NCBI GenBank assembly: GCA_035544215.1
Contig: DATKHY010000007.1
Coordinates: forward strand, 1,302,001-1,366,000
Direction of reading: 5' to 3'
DNA: 64,000 bases
DNA from: Candidatus Binatia bacterium
GTDB taxonomy: Bacteria > Vulcanimicrobiota > Vulcanimicrobiia > Vulcanimicrobiales > Vulcanimicrobiaceae
Of the stretch, positions 27,370 to 36,114 are shown one piece after another; the first letter of the stretch is position 1; every line of letters starts with the position of its first letter. Position numbers and translations under genes: made by a program. The notes beneath the pieces were generated by a model. It searched no databases and was not told where the DNA came from. It worked only from the letters and a program-made list of their open reading frames with translations.

Positions 27370-29101
27370 GTTTCGTTTCTCGCCACGACCCAACCGCGCC
27401 GGTGAAATCGGCTGGATGCCGTGGGGCGAGGCTGCGTTCGCGCGCGCGGCTGCGGAAGACAAACCGATCCTGCTCTCGATCTCAGCCGTCTGGTGTCACT
27501 GGTGCCACGTCATGGACGAAACGTCGTATTCCGACTCCGGAGTAATCGACGCGATCAACCGCGGCTACGTTCCGGTGCGCGTCGACAACGACCGCCGTCC
27601 GGACGTCAACGCGCGCTACAACATGGGCGGCTGGCCGACCACCGCCTTTCTGGCGCCCGACGGAACGACGCTGACGGGCGCGACCTATCTTCCGCCGAAC
27701 CAGATGCGCGACGCACTCGAGCAGATCGGGCGCTTCTATAAGGAGAGAAAGGACGAGATCGCGGCGCGCGCCTCCGAGATGCGCGCACGCCGGCCGCGCG
27801 TCGCTTCGGCCGGCGAGGAGCTGAACGACGCGCCGATCGCGACGCTGATCGATACGCTGCGCGCGGCGTTCGACGAGGAGTACGGCGGATTCGGCGACGC
27901 GCCGAAGTTCCCGCAGCCCGACGTGCACGAGTTTCTGCTCGGCGAATGGCGGCGCAGCGGCGCGCAGGATCTTTACGACATGGTCGCGCGCACTATGCTC
28001 GGCATGGCGCGCGGCGGGACGTACGATCACGTTGAGGGTGGCTTCTTTCGGTACTCGACCACGCGCGACTGGAGCGTTCCCCACTTCGAAAAGATGGCCG
28101 AGGATCACGCCGGGCTGCTGCGCGTGCTCGCCGCGCTCGTGACGTTCGCTCCGACCGAGGATTTCCGCACGACGCTCGTCTCCGCGCTGGGCTACGTCCG
28201 CACCGTCCTGCTCGACTCGCAGACGGGATTCTTCGCGGGAAGCCAGGATGCCGACGAGAGCTACTTCGCGCTTCCGCTCGAACGGCGCCGCGAGCAAAGG
28301 GCGCCGTACGTCGATCGAACGTCCTACTCGAACTGGACGTGCGCGCTGGCGGGGGCGCTCTGCCTCGCGGCGCAGGCGCTCGACGACGACGCGCTGCTAA
28401 CGAACGCGCAGCGGACGCTCGACAACGTCCACGATCGCCTCATCGATGCGGATGGCCTCGCGTACCACGTGCTACAGCCCGGCGGCGAGCCGGAGGTGCG
28501 CGGCCTGTTCACCGACCAGGTCGCGTACGCGCGAGCGCTGCTCGACGCCTACGAGACGACCGGAGCCGCGCGGTTTCTCGATCGCGCGCAATCGCTCTGC
28601 GACCCGGTGATAGAGCGCTTCGCGGCGGAGGACGGCGGTTTCTACGATCGCGTGCCTACGCCGCACGCGCTGGGACGGCTCGCGCTGACCGATCGTCCGA
28701 TCGGTGACAACGGCACGTTCGCCGAGGTTCTGTTGCGGCTGGCCGCGCTGACGGAGTCGCCGACCTACCGCGACCGCGCCGAATCGATCCTGCGCGCCTA
28801 CGCCGCCACGTCTGCGTCCGCCGGCCCGTTCGCGGCGACGTACGCGCGCGCGCTGCGGAGATTCCTCTCCCCGGAGGTCACCGTGCGCATCGCCGGCGCT
28901 CCCGAGCAGACCGCAGCGTTTCGCGAGGCCGCACTGCGGCTGCCGTCACCGTTCGTGGCGATTCGGACGCTCCCAGCCGAGGACGGCGCCGTCGCCGCGT
29001 ATGTCTGCAAGGGGCGGGCGTGCGGGCCACCCGCGCGCGAGCCCGGCGCGCTGCGCGCCGCGTACGACGCGCTCGGGACCCTAGGTGCGGACGTAACTTA
29101 G
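27362..29101 (+). CDS. YyaL/SSP411-family protein with N-terminal thioredoxin domain
   Basis: 579 aa. The N-terminal DUF255 thioredoxin-like domain (about 8-150) carries the active-site motif Cys45-His-Trp-Cys48 (SAVWCHWCHVM). It is followed by an (alpha/alpha)6-barrel-like helical region (170-480) with EGGFFRYSTTRDWSVPHFEKM and SQDADESYF, both typical of the family. Bacterial members are ~600-700 aa; this one is slightly short. The enzyme activity of the family is not settled. Its last 21 nt overlap the converging membrane-protein gene. Confidence 0.92.
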   Translation: MSEFRFSPRPNRAGEIGWMPWGEAAFARAAAEDKPILLSISAVWCHWCHVMDETSYSDSGVIDAINRGYVPVRVDNDRRPDVNARYNMGGWPTTAFLAPDGTTLTGATYLPPNQMRDALEQIGRFYKERKDEIAARASEMRARRPRVASAGEELNDAPIATLIDTLRAAFDEEYGGFGDAPKFPQPDVHEFLLGEWRRSGAQDLYDMVARTMLGMARGGTYDHVEGGFFRYSTTRDWSVPHFEKMAEDHAGLLRVLAALVTFAPTEDFRTTLVSALGYVRTVLLDSQTGFFAGSQDADESYFALPLERRREQRAPYVDRTSYSNWTCALAGALCLAAQALDDDALLTNAQRTLDNVHDRLIDADGLAYHVLQPGGEPEVRGLFTDQVAYARALLDAYETTGAARFLDRAQSLCDPVIERFAAEDGGFYDRVPTPHALGRLALTDRPIGDNGTFAEVLLRLAALTESPTYRDRAESILRAYAATSASAGPFAATYARALRRFLSPEVTVRIAGAPEQTAAFREAALRLPSPFVAIRTLPAEDGAVAAYVCKGRACGPPAREPGALRAAYDALGTLGADVT

Positions 29102-30238
29102 CCAGTACCAGCAGCCCCACAGCCCCGCGGCGCACGAGTACGCGATCAGCACGCGCGCCCACACGGCGATGCGCTCGCGCGCCGCGAGCAGCATCAGCGC
29201 CACGAGGAATGGCTCGAAATCGAGCGCGTGACGCATGCCGAACTGCGCGTAGCCGTTCACGTAATACAGAAAGTTCGGGGCGGCGGTCAGCAGCGTCGCG
29301 ACCCACAGCGCGATCACCCGGCGCGGCGGCGTGCGCGCGAAGAACGCCAGGACGAGCGCAGGCGACGTCCACGTTAACGCAACCCCCGAATACTCAGGGC
29401 GCAGCCCGGGAAACTCGGTCAGCTGGGTCGGTGTCTGCACGAAGAACGACCAAAGCTGATACGACAGATACTCAAACCGGAACGGCGAGCCGGTCGGCAT
29501 CCCCGCCTCGTCCTGGTGATACCACGTCGTGTAGCCGATGTCGTTCCACACGCCCCAGCGCGCGAAGTTGTAGGCAACCCACAGCACCGCGACGCCGGCC
29601 AGAACGCCGACGAACGACGCAATGTTTCTGCTCTGTCGCCCTCCGGCAGAACCTGTTCTGAGCAGAAGATACGCGTAGACAGGAACCGCCAGCGCCGTCG
29701 AAAAGCGCGACTCGAACGCGCACGCGGCAAAGAGGGCAACGAGCCAGCCGCGCCGCTTGCCGGCGAGCTCGACCAGCGCGAGAAGCGTAAAGCACACGGC
29801 GCTGACGTGCGCGAGGAACCAAACGTCGCCGAGCATGCCGCACCATAAGAGGTCCGTGCCGGCCAGCAAGAACGCGCAGATCCAGGCGATGCTCGAGCGC
29901 CTGACGCCGAAGCGCTCGCCCAGCTCCCATGCGGCGCCGATCGCGATCCCGGTCAGGGCGAGTGCTAGAACCGTCTGATTCGCATGCAGCCCGAAGATCG
30001 CGACGAAGGGCAGCAGCAGCAGCGCCGGCAGCGGCGCCTCGATCACGTAATAGCGGCCGCCGTACGGCAGCGCGTCGATGTACGACCCGGGCCAGTCGAT
30101 CCACGTGTGCCCGTGCAGCAGCGCGTGGGCCAGGAGGACGTAATTGTTGTACGGGGTCGGATGAAGTCGCGAGATCAGCGCCGTCACGACGAACGCGACG
30201 AGGCCGGCGAGATATGCGGGCTTGATCCGCGCCGTCAC
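29081..30238 (-). CDS. GT-C-like multi-spanning membrane protein
   Basis: 385 aa, ten or so helices. The first periplasmic loop contains YYVIEAPLPALLLLPFV, and the protein resembles PMT/GT39-type lipid-linked sugar transferases in layout, but the catalytic acidic pair after helix 1 is not obvious, so enzyme activity is uncertain. It overlaps the converging YyaL-like gene by 21 nt and its start overlaps the upstream secreted protein gene by 4 nt. Confidence 0.65.
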   Translation of the reverse strand: MTARIKPAYLAGLVAFVVTALISRLHPTPYNNYVLLAHALLHGHTWIDWPGSYIDALPYGGRYYVIEAPLPALLLLPFVAIFGLHANQTVLALALTGIAIGAAWELGERFGVRRSSIAWICAFLLAGTDLLWCGMLGDVWFLAHVSAVCFTLLALVELAGKRRGWLVALFAACAFESRFSTALAVPVYAYLLLRTGSAGGRQSRNIASFVGVLAGVAVLWVAYNFARWGVWNDIGYTTWYHQDEAGMPTGSPFRFEYLSYQLWSFFVQTPTQLTEFPGLRPEYSGVALTWTSPALVLAFFARTPPRRVIALWVATLLTAAPNFLYYVNGYAQFGMRHALDFEPFLVALMLLAARERIAVWARVLIAYSCAAGLWGCWYWLSYVRT

Positions 30239-30921
30239 ACCGATGGCGAGGTCGCGCGCGGAAGCGGTTCGGGCGGTTGGAAGGTCGAGGGCGGCAGACT
30301 AGACGGGAACCGGTAGTCGCTCCACGTGATCAGCTCGCGAGCCGGCTTGCCTTTCACGCGCGCCTGCGCGACGGCCGCCACCGGCATCCAGTACTTGCCG
30401 AACGGCGCGAACTCGATGTTGCCGGTGCCCACCGCGTCGGCGCCGCTTGTGTGAAAGTGCACGGCCCGCGGAAGAAAGTTCTCGCCGTCGATCGTCAGGC
30501 GATCGATCCAGGCACCGGCCGGCCGGCTCAGCGGAGTGGCGTCGTAGACGTAGTCCAGGTGCCGTCCATCCCGCGTCGTGCCCAGGAACAGCAGCTGGTA
30601 GGTGTCCGGCCGCGGCGCGAACCGGTCAACGGCGTAGCGGTCCGCGCGGTGCGAGAAGCGGACGATCTTGCGGCGGAGCGTCATGCCGTCGACCCACACG
30701 ATCTCGTCGCGCACGGACGTCCCGCTACGATAGACGCGATGGCGCTGCTCGATGTTGCTCGGTCCGACCTGCGAGACGGTGTACGAATACACGACTGTCT
30801 TCGGCGGCACGACGTTTGCAACGGCCACCACGTACCGTTGCAGAACGTACTGCGAGTCTAGCTGGGCAGGAACGACGCCGAGCGAGAGGACGAGAGCGAG
30901 AACGGCGACGCCTCGCGTCAT
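30235..30921 (-). CDS. Secreted protein of unknown function, LolA-like beta-rich
   Basis: 228 aa with a signal peptide (MTRGVAVLALVLSLGVVPA). The rest is predicted beta-rich (YSYTVSQVGPSNIEQRHRVYRSG, DYVYDATPLSRPAG), reminiscent of the half-barrel of LolA/LppX-type lipoprotein carriers, but no diagnostic motif is present. It overlaps both neighbours by 4 nt: the downstream membrane protein gene and alaS upstream. Confidence 0.55.
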   Translation of the reverse strand: MTRGVAVLALVLSLGVVPAQLDSQYVLQRYVVAVANVVPPKTVVYSYTVSQVGPSNIEQRHRVYRSGTSVRDEIVWVDGMTLRRKIVRFSHRADRYAVDRFAPRPDTYQLLFLGTTRDGRHLDYVYDATPLSRPAGAWIDRLTIDGENFLPRAVHFHTSGADAVGTGNIEFAPFGKYWMPVAAVAQARVKGKPARELITWSDYRFPSSLPPSTFQPPEPLPRATSPSV

Positions 30922-33539
30922 GCGAAGACGGCGTCGCGAATCGCGCTCAGCGCGGCCTCCGCACCGCCCGCATCGGTTCCGCCGCCCTGCGCCTGCGCGG
31001 CCTGGCCGCCGCCCTTTCCGGAAACCAGCGGAGCCGCCAGCTTGACCAGATTGCCGGCGTGTACGCCCGCTTTCACGAGATCGTCGCTCGCGCTCACGAG
31101 CAGGCTGACCCGGCCGCTATCGACGCCGGCCAATGCAACGACGCCGCTGCGCAGCCGCGCGCGAATCGCGTTGCCGAGATGGCGCAGCGCCTCGCCGTCG
31201 GCCTCGTGCACGACGGCCCCAACGAAAGCGCGATCGCCGTTCCGCTGAGCGTTGTCGACGTACGACTGCGCGTCGGCCGCTGCGAGCTTGGCCCGCAGCT
31301 GCCCGAGCGCGGTCTGCAAGTCTTTGACGTCGCGCTGCATCTTCTCGACGCGATCGCTCAGCTCGTCCGGTGCCGAGGCGAGCGACGACGCGAGCGTGCC
31401 GATCAGCTCGGATTGCTTGGCGACGTACTCCTCGGCTGCCTCGGACACGCACGATTCGATTCGCCGTATGCCGCTGCCGATCGAGAACTCCGAGAGGATC
31501 ACGAACATGCCGAGCTCCCCGGTGGAGTGCGAATGCGTGCCCCCGCAGAATTCGATGGACGGTCCGGCCTGCACGACGCGGATCAGGTCGCCGTACTTCT
31601 CACCGGCCATCCAGATCGCGCCGGTCTTCTTGGCTTCCTCGAGCCGGAGCACGCGCGTGACGAGATGCGCGTCGTCGCGGATCATCTCGTTCACGCGATG
31701 CGCCACGTCGCGCTTCTGCTCGGGCGTCAGCGCGCCGCCGGGCCAGCGAAAGTCGAAACGCATGCGGTCGATTCCGACCCACGAACCGGCCTGATTGACC
31801 TCTTCGCCGAGCGCGTCCTTGAGCGCGCGCTGCAGCAGGTGCGCGGACGTGTGATGGCGGCGAATCTCGCGCCGCCAGTAGTCGGAGACGATCGAGCGCA
31901 CGCGCTCCCCTACCGTTATCTCGCCTTCGAGCAAGACGCCGTGGTGCGCGATGGCTTCGCCCATGTATTGCGTGTCGCGCACCTCGAAGCGCGCCGGCGC
32001 CGCGCCCGCCGACCAAATCGTGCCGCGGTCGCCGATCTGGCCGCCCCGCTCGGCGTAGAACGACGTGCGGCTCAGGATGAGTGAGCCTTCCTCACCCGCG
32101 GTCAGCGATCGCGCCGTGGCTCCTCCGCGCAGTAGTGCCACGATCTCTCCGTCGGACTCCAGGCCCTCGTCGTAACCGGTGAACTCGCTGCGCATCGCCG
32201 GCAAGTCAGAGAGCTCGACCACGTCGCGCTTCGCCGCCGCGTCGCGGCGCGCGCGCTCGCGCTGTTCCGCCATGAGGCGGCCGAAGCCGAGCGTGTCGAC
32301 GGCGGCTCCGCGCTCCGCCGCGATCTCTCGTGTGAGCTCCAGTGGAAACCCATAGGTGTCGTGAAGCAGAAAGGCCTGCTCGCCGTCGATCATGCGCTCG
32401 GGACGCGCGAGCGCCTCGTCGATCACGCGATCGAGCATCGTCATGCCGCGCTCCAGCGTGCGATCGAAGGTCTGCTCCTCCAGCCGCAACGCTGCGATGA
32501 TGCGCGGCGCGCTCTCCCCCAGCTCCGGATACCCCGGCTCGAGTGAACGAACGACCGCCGGCACGAGTCCCGCGAGAAAGCCGTCCGGATAGCCGAGCAG
32601 CTTGCCGTTGCGGATCGCGCGGCGGATCAGGAAGCGCAGCACGAAGCCGCGATCGGTGTTGGACGGATAGATGCCGTCGTTGACGAGGAACGTCGCCGCG
32701 CGCAGGTGGTCGGCGATGATGTTGCGGCGCGCCCGCTGCTCCTGCTCGGACAGCGACGTGCGCCCGATCGGCGGTTGCGCGGCCACGAGGTCGGTGAACA
32801 GATCCGTCGCGTACATCGACGCGACGCCGTTGCACACGGCGAGCATCCGTTCGAGACCGGCGCCGGTGTCGATCGCCTTACGCGGGAGCTCCGTCAGTTG
32901 GCCGTCAGCGCCCCGGTTGTACTGTTGGAAGACGATGTTCCAGACCTCGACGTATCGGTCGCCGAGATTCGGGCCCGTATCGTCCGGACCGCTTGCGTGC
33001 TCGGCGCCGGTGTCGTAGAAGATCTCGGTGCACGGACCACACGGGCCCGTCGCGCCCATCGTCCAGAAATTCTCCTCGTCGAAGCGCGTTACGCTCTTTG
33101 GATCCAGGCCGATCTCGCCCACCCAAATTCGTTCGGCCTCGTCGTCGTCCGTGTGCACCGTCACGTACAATCGCCTCGGATCGAGCCGCAGCACCTCCGT
33201 GACGAACTCCCACGCCCACGCAATCGCCTCGCGCTTGTAATAGTCGCCGAAGCTGAAGTTGCCGAGCATCTCGAGGAACGTGCCGTGGCGCCCGGTGCGT
33301 CCGACGCTCTCGATGTCGCTCTTCGCGCCCGCTACGCGCAGGCAACGCTGCACCGTGACCACGCGCGGCGCCGGCGCCGGCTGTTCGCCTAGAAAGACGG
33401 GCACGAACTGCTCCATTCCGGCGATCGTGAAGAGCGTCGTCGACAACTCGTGCGGAACCAACGTCGCCGCCGGAAGCAGCTTGTGCTGCTTCCCGACGAA
33501 GAAATCGATCCACGCCTGCCGGAGTTCTTGGCTCTTCAT
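30918..33539 (-). CDS. alaS: Alanyl-tRNA synthetase
   Basis: 873 aa, the standard bacterial length. Class II aminoacylation domain (1-240: FTIAGMEQFVPVFLGE, GRTGRHGTFLEMLGNFSFGDY), helical tRNA-binding domain, editing domain with zinc ligands (HHTSAHLLQRAL and CGGTHSHSTGELG, about 565-680) and the C-terminal C-Ala domain (~740-873) with its Gly-rich GKGGGQAAQAQGGG. Charges tRNA-Ala and clears Ser/Gly misacylation. First gene of the run to the secreted protein downstream. Confidence 0.98.
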   Translation of the reverse strand: MKSQELRQAWIDFFVGKQHKLLPAATLVPHELSTTLFTIAGMEQFVPVFLGEQPAPAPRVVTVQRCLRVAGAKSDIESVGRTGRHGTFLEMLGNFSFGDYYKREAIAWAWEFVTEVLRLDPRRLYVTVHTDDDEAERIWVGEIGLDPKSVTRFDEENFWTMGATGPCGPCTEIFYDTGAEHASGPDDTGPNLGDRYVEVWNIVFQQYNRGADGQLTELPRKAIDTGAGLERMLAVCNGVASMYATDLFTDLVAAQPPIGRTSLSEQEQRARRNIIADHLRAATFLVNDGIYPSNTDRGFVLRFLIRRAIRNGKLLGYPDGFLAGLVPAVVRSLEPGYPELGESAPRIIAALRLEEQTFDRTLERGMTMLDRVIDEALARPERMIDGEQAFLLHDTYGFPLELTREIAAERGAAVDTLGFGRLMAEQRERARRDAAAKRDVVELSDLPAMRSEFTGYDEGLESDGEIVALLRGGATARSLTAGEEGSLILSRTSFYAERGGQIGDRGTIWSAGAAPARFEVRDTQYMGEAIAHHGVLLEGEITVGERVRSIVSDYWRREIRRHHTSAHLLQRALKDALGEEVNQAGSWVGIDRMRFDFRWPGGALTPEQKRDVAHRVNEMIRDDAHLVTRVLRLEEAKKTGAIWMAGEKYGDLIRVVQAGPSIEFCGGTHSHSTGELGMFVILSEFSIGSGIRRIESCVSEAAEEYVAKQSELIGTLASSLASAPDELSDRVEKMQRDVKDLQTALGQLRAKLAAADAQSYVDNAQRNGDRAFVGAVVHEADGEALRHLGNAIRARLRSGVVALAGVDSGRVSLLVSASDDLVKAGVHAGNLVKLAAPLVSGKGGGQAAQAQGGGTDAGGAEAALSAIRDAVFA

Positions 33540-33568
33540 CCCGCTCGCAGCGTTCGACTTGACGCCCT

Positions 33569-33611
33569 TGTCATCCTGAGCGGAGCCGCGCAGCGGCGGA
33601 GTCGAAGGGCG
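33569..33611. repeat. Dispersed intergenic repeat, copy 1
   Basis: A 43-nt stretch with the core TCATCCTGAGCGGAGC and end GGAGTCGAAGGGCG. Sequences of the form TCCTGAGCG...GAGTCGAAGGG are widespread non-coding repeats in many bacterial genomes. It lies between alaS and the sigma factor gene; a second, more worn copy follows 67 nt on. The 234-nt intergenic region holds nothing else I can support. Confidence 0.6.
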
Positions 33612-33677
33612 CTCGTCGCTGCGCCATCCGGGCTCCGCTCCTGCTGCTCCGCCTCCTCGCTCCCGCCCTCCATGGCG

Positions 33678-33713
33678 GAGCCTGTCCTGAGCGAGCGGAG
33701 CGAGTCGACGGGC
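33678..33713. repeat. Dispersed intergenic repeat, copy 2
   Basis: CCTGTCCTGAGCGAGCGGAG followed by CGAGTCGACGGGC: the same TCCTGAGCG...GAGTCGA(a/c)GGGC pattern as copy 1, in the same orientation, with a different middle. The inner GAGCGAGCGGAGCGAG is imperfectly repeated. Confidence 0.55.
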
Positions 33714-33773
33714 TCGTCGGTCGGAGCTTCCTCAGCATCACGTCGTGCGGGGTGGCCTTCGTCGCAGGCGGCG

Positions 33774-34577
33774 CTACTCGGCCAATACAGCGCGAAGCTT
33801 TTCGAGTGCTTTAGCTTGGAGGCGAGAGACGTGCATTTGGGACACGTTGAGACGCTTGGCGATCTCCGTCTGCGAGACCGATTCGTAGAATCTCAGGTAG
33901 ATGATGACGCGCTCGCGTCCAGTCAGCACGTGGAACGCGCGCTCGAGGTTAGCGCGATCCTCGAGTAGCTCGAGCCCGGCGTCGGAAACGCCAACGGTAT
34001 CGGCGAGGGTCTGCGACTTTTTGTCGGCTTCGCCGGAGACTTCGCTATCCAGAGACAGCAGGTTGTAGGCTTGGCCGAGTTCCTGCGCCTCGAGAATCTC
34101 GTCTTCGCCGGCGTTGAGGTGCGCGGCCAGTTCGGCCACCGTGGGGCTGCGCCCGAGCTCGATCGCCAGCTTGTCGCTCGCGCGATTGACGGCGAGGTTG
34201 AGCTCTTGCAGGCGGCGTGGCACCTTGACGGCCCAGCCCTTGTCGCGAAAGTAGCGCTTGATCTCGCCGACGATCGTAGGCGTCGCATATGTCGTGAATT
34301 CGACGCCGCGCTCCAGGTCGAAGCGATCGATGGCCTTCAGCAGCCCTACAGTGCCGACTTGCACCAAGTCGTCGAGCGGTTCGCCGCGATTCGCGAACCG
34401 CACCGCGAGGAATCGTACCAAGTTGAGGTGCACGACGATGAGCTCGTTGCGCAGGCGCTCGTACTCGGGCTCGGCGGGTTCCGGCCGGTCGGAATGCCGC
34501 CGGCGGGCGCGGATGAACTTCCCAAAAAGAGCGCGCGTCCGTTTGCGGTCGGGGCGCGCGTCGTTCCGTTCGGTCAC
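33774..34577 (-). CDS. SigB/SigF-family RNA polymerase sigma factor
   Basis: 267 aa. Regions 2 (about 50-115: LNLVRFLAVRF, DDLVQVGTVGLLKAIDRFD, EFTTYATPTIVGEIKRYFRD), 3 (about 120-175) and 4 (about 205-262: LTGRERVIIYLRFYESVSQTEIA with helix-turn-helix ending QMHVSRLQAKALEKL) are in the order of SigB/SigF/SigG. The genes for an anti-sigma kinase and anti-anti-sigma factor lie directly upstream, so activity is set by partner switching. The preceding Arg/Lys-rich N-terminus is longer than in Bacillus. Confidence 0.94.
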   Translation of the reverse strand: MTERNDARPDRKRTRALFGKFIRARRRHSDRPEPAEPEYERLRNELIVVHLNLVRFLAVRFANRGEPLDDLVQVGTVGLLKAIDRFDLERGVEFTTYATPTIVGEIKRYFRDKGWAVKVPRRLQELNLAVNRASDKLAIELGRSPTVAELAAHLNAGEDEILEAQELGQAYNLLSLDSEVSGEADKKSQTLADTVGVSDAGLELLEDRANLERAFHVLTGRERVIIYLRFYESVSQTEIAKRLNVSQMHVSRLQAKALEKLRAVLAE

Positions 34578-34587
34578 TAGCGAAGCA

Positions 34588-35019
34588 CTAGCGTTCGGCT
34601 AACCTCTTTACCATCAGCAAGTCGGTTCCCAATTGCGGGTGCACGTCGTAGCTCACTTCGTCCATCAGCGTCCGAATGAGAAAGACGCCGAGCCCGGCGA
34701 TGCGGGCCTCGTCGAAATCCATGCGCCGCGCGTCGGTCGCTTCGACGCCGTGCCGGCCGCTGTCGTGCACGCGCACGCGAAGGGAGTCGGATAGTGCCTC
34801 GCAGGTCAGCTGGATGAACTCGCCGTGGCTCTCGTGTTGAATCACCGCCGTGCACGCCTCCGCGACGGCCAGCTTCACGTCCTCGATCTCTTCGATCGAA
34901 AAGCTCAACCGGTTCGCCACGGTGGCGGCGGCCAGACGCGCGAGCGCGACCCATTCGGGCCGCGCCGGAATCCGCAGCTCGACGAGCTCCGGAATCGCGT
35001 GCAGGACGGGCTGATTCAT
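34588..35019 (-). CDS. rsbW: Anti-sigma factor, RsbW/SpoIIAB-type serine kinase
   Basis: 143 aa GHKL-ATPase fold: EDVKLAVAEACTAVIQH (N box), DSGRHGV (G1 box) and GLGVFLIRTLMDEVSY (G2 box). It would bind and hold the sigma factor, and phosphorylate the STAS partner. Start ATG 35019 overlaps the rsbV stop by 4 nt; the sigma gene follows 10 nt later. Confidence 0.93.
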   Translation of the reverse strand: MNQPVLHAIPELVELRIPARPEWVALARLAAATVANRLSFSIEEIEDVKLAVAEACTAVIQHESHGEFIQLTCEALSDSLRVRVHDSGRHGVEATDARRMDFDEARIAGLGVFLIRTLMDEVSYDVHPQLGTDLLMVKRLAER

Positions 35020-35360
35020 ACCAGGGCCTTCATCGCGGCATCCTCGCTATCGAAAATCCCAAAGATCTTGACCAGTCCCGTGATGTCGAAGATCTTCTTG
35101 ATCTGAGGGTTGGTGCACACCAGATTTACCGAGCCGCCGTGCTCGCGGACGCGCTTCAGGCCGCCGATCAAAACGCCCAGGCCGGTCGAATCGATATATC
35201 GCACCTTCTCGAGATTGATGATCAGGTGATAAACGCCGCGGTCGATCAAGTCGCCGATCGCATCCTTGACCTTCGGCGACGTGTAGACGTCAATCTCACC
35301 GCTCAGATCGACGACGTAGCAATCACCCGGGGCTTCGCGTACGTTTACCTTGATGTCCAA
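35016..35360 (-). CDS. rsbV: Anti-anti-sigma factor, RsbV/SpoIIAA-type STAS protein
   Basis: 114 aa STAS domain from TTG 35360 (GAGGAG 10 nt upstream, inside the end of the previous gene; no ATG fits). The phospho-acceptor serine is in YIDSTGLGVLIGG. When unphosphorylated it would release the sigma factor from RsbW. The order rsbV-rsbW-sigma matches Bacillus sigB. No RsbU-type phosphatase gene lies in the window. Confidence 0.92.
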   Translation of the reverse strand: MDIKVNVREAPGDCYVVDLSGEIDVYTSPKVKDAIGDLIDRGVYHLIINLEKVRYIDSTGLGVLIGGLKRVREHGGSVNLVCTNPQIKKIFDITGLVKIFGIFDSEDAAMKALV

Positions 35361-35364
35361 CTTG

Positions 35365-35706
35365 CTACTCCTCGGCTTTCCGTTGGAGGTCGTCACGGGT
35401 CTGCTCCGCCGTAGCGCGGCCTTCGGCGACGGCGGCATCGATATTGGCTCGGGCGCTCTCGACGACTTGCCGTCCTCGCTCGTAGAGTTCGGAAACGCTC
35501 GACTGCCATTGCGACGTGACATCGCTTACCTTTCCCCTTAAGTCGTCAGTGGCGCCCATCGCATAGTTGCTCGCCTCGCGCGCCTTGCCGGCGAGACGAT
35601 CGCGAGTCTCCTCCTGCGCGAGCAGGACCGCTGCGGCACCGCCAACGACGGCACCGATAAGAAAACCAGCGAAGAATCCTCCGCCTCCGCCATTGCCCTT
35701 ATCCAT
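35365..35706 (-). CDS. YtxH-domain protein
   Basis: 113 aa. A Gly-rich N-terminus and one membrane helix (FFAGFLIGAVVGGAAAVLLA) are followed by a long charged amphipathic region rich in Ala/Glu/Arg, the YtxH layout (general-stress membrane proteins of unknown function). Its stop codon lies 4 nt before the rsbV TTG and its end contains the rsbV ribosome site. In Firmicutes YtxH genes belong to the sigma-B regulon, which suits the location. Confidence 0.85.
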   Translation of the reverse strand: MDKGNGGGGGFFAGFLIGAVVGGAAAVLLAQEETRDRLAGKAREASNYAMGATDDLRGKVSDVTSQWQSSVSELYERGRQVVESARANIDAAVAEGRATAEQTRDDLQRKAEE

Positions 35707-35718
35707 GCTAACTACTCC

Positions 35719-36078
35719 CTAGCTTCTCTTATCTGTTCCCGTAAGCAATCGCCGTAAACCGGCGGTCACGCCGCCGAGGGTTGCGCCGACGTTCACGATG
35801 GCCGGCACGACCGCGCTCTTGGTCAGGTCGGCCGTCCGCGACAGCGTGCCCGCGGTGTCCTCCAGCGACTTCGTCACGCCGTCCACGTGCGCCAGCGTGC
35901 GGCGCACCGGCGTGCTGACGTTTTCCAACTGACGGTCGACCTCGTCCAGCGTCGTCCGCAGGCGGCGCAGCGTCTTCGCCAGCGCTAGCGCCGCGACCAG
36001 GACGCCGATCCCAACCAACAGGGCACCGACTCCGACGAATACGTCGAGAATCAGGCTCCCGTACTCGGTACTGCTCAA
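35719..36078 (-). CDS. DUF948-type membrane protein
   Basis: 119 aa. One N-terminal membrane helix (about 10-32) followed by a heptad-like region (TLRRLRTTLDEVDRQLENV ... LAHVDGVTKSLEDTA), typical of DUF948. Often found beside YtxH genes, as here (12 nt gap). Possibly an envelope stress component; function unknown. Confidence 0.8.
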   Translation of the reverse strand: MSSTEYGSLILDVFVGVGALLVGIGVLVAALALAKTLRRLRTTLDEVDRQLENVSTPVRRTLAHVDGVTKSLEDTAGTLSRTADLTKSAVVPAIVNVGATLGGVTAGLRRLLTGTDKRS

Positions 36079-36114
36079 GCCTCTGCCTCCAGCCGCGCGC
36101 GGTTCGTCTCGAGA

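Noticed and set aside
33540-33773. Insertion sequence between alaS and the sigma gene
   Set aside because: No transposase frame, no terminal inverted repeats or target duplication; only short dispersed repeats.
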